Shown: one piece after another, positions 63,733 through 64,000 of the stretch
How the letters are laid out: every line of letters starts with the position of its first letter
How positions within the stretch are numbered: position 1 is the stretch's first letter
Assembly: GCF_020696975.1 (NCBI RefSeq)
Contig: NZ_JAJGBK010000021.1
Coordinates: 16,187-80,186, forward strand
From: Methanoculleus sp.
Lineage (GTDB): Archaea; Halobacteriota; Methanomicrobia; Methanomicrobiales; Methanoculleaceae
Direction: 5' to 3'
Length of the DNA: 64,000 nt
Program-made: the position numbers and the translations under genes
The notes under the pieces: model-generated
What the model was told of the DNA's origin: nothing
Seen by the model: the letters and a program-made list of their open reading frames with translations, nothing else
Database searches by the model: none

Positions 63733-64000
63733 ATGACTCGAACGAGAAAAAAAGTTCAGTACATTCTGTTTGTACTGATGGTATGCTCACTGCTGGTACT
63801 GCCGGCAGCAGGGGAGACGCTCCCGCCAGGGAACGTGAGCCCGGGAGAGAGCACTGTGAATGATACGGTGACTCCTGAGGTGACAGAGACGCCGACGGTG
63901 ACACCGACGGAAGAGCCGACTGTTACACCAACAGAAGAGTTGACGGAGATACCGACGGAGGAGCCGACCGGGACACCCACAGAAGAGCCGACGGTGATGC
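63733..64000 (+). CDS. Thr/Pro/Glu-rich repeat protein, N-terminal part (3' end outside window)
   Basis: The start has a basic MTRTRKK, a hydrophobic core and a cleavage region PAAGE, i.e. a signal peptide. From about residue 40 the protein is tandem T-P-T-E-E-P-T-V type units of 8-12 residues, a mucin-like, presumably glycosylated spacer found in archaeal surface proteins. It is cut by the window end. Repeats are encoded in DNA that is repetitive too (acgg-gaagagccgac-type units). Confidence 0.8.
   Translation, partial: MTRTRKKVQYILFVLMVCSLLVLPAAGETLPPGNVSPGESTVNDTVTPEVTETPTVTPTEEPTVTPTEELTEIPTEEPTGTPTEEPTVM

Noticed and set aside
62555..64000. A full CRISPR-Cas locus
   Set aside because: No direct repeats with regular spacers are visible and no cas2, cas4 or effector gene accompanies cas1. 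An array beyond 64000 cannot be excluded from this window.

Overview
The window reads as a chromosomal segment of a methanogenic archaeon of the order Methanomicrobiales, most like Methanoculleus. The evidence is high GC with strong G/C bias at third codon positions, TATA-type promoters a short way upstream of start codons, an archaeal family-B DNA polymerase, geranylgeranylglyceryl phosphate synthase (archaeal ether lipids), a GatCAB amidotransferase operon, archaeal threonyl-tRNA synthetase, indolepyruvate:ferredoxin oxidoreductase, and several families typical of this order. No rRNA operon, CRISPR array or complete insertion sequence is visible.

Layout. 0-8.4 kb: the end of a zinc/manganese-type ABC importer, serS, a beta-lactamase-fold lipoprotein, an ABC-2 exporter pair and a nucleobase permease. 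8.4-15.5 kb: two near-identical tRNA-Ile(GAT) genes, iorAB, an Rsm22-type methyltransferase, a bactofilin-like membrane protein and small unknowns. 15.5-26.3 kb: polB-mdh, pyrD-pyrK, a beta-propeller protein, then a minus-strand run of XPD-like helicase, O6-alkylguanine methyltransferase, ketopantoate reductase-like protein, mobA and a small ORF. 26.5-30.6 kb: a small membrane protein, two CorA paralogues and purB. 30.6-34 kb: an accessory or decaying stretch with no clear gene for 1 kb, an AT-richer orphan, a TolB-like propeller protein with a possible C-terminal sorting signal, and a cobN 3' fragment. 34-44.8 kb: a dense plus-strand block of translation, lipid and DNA-topology genes (asparagine synthetase-like, gatC, gatA, gatB, topA, GGGP synthase, trmJ-like, dcd, thrS).

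44.8-54.2 kb: intergenic repeats, a ferritin-like protein, a cation/proton antiporter, enolase, a glycoside-hydrolase-like protein, tRNA-Gln, then mannose-1-P guanylyltransferase, a TPR protein, a sugar-nucleotide epimerase and a Xer recombinase. 54.2-55.6 kb: 1.4 kb without a convincing gene but with an imperfect direct repeat whose copies end in oligo-T. 55.6-58.3 kb: an overlapping operon of an unknown protein, a MobB-MoaE fusion and phosphoglucosamine/phosphomannomutase. 58.7-64 kb: a 1,188-residue helical-repeat protein, acylphosphatase, a stand-alone Cas1 and the start of a Thr/Pro/Glu-repeat surface protein.

The most interesting signals are: (i) the solo Cas1, with no cas2, effector or array beside it and an apparently replaced catalytic glutamate; (ii) an asparagine-synthetase-like protein with a degenerate N-terminal region, translationally coupled to gatCAB; (iii) a short hairpin element found about 42 nt after two different stop codons, whose two copies show compensatory base changes; (iv) a dispersed intergenic repeat, one copy of which is bounded by a perfect 13-bp inverted repeat; (v) a repeat pair in the 54-55 kb gap that could be small-RNA genes.
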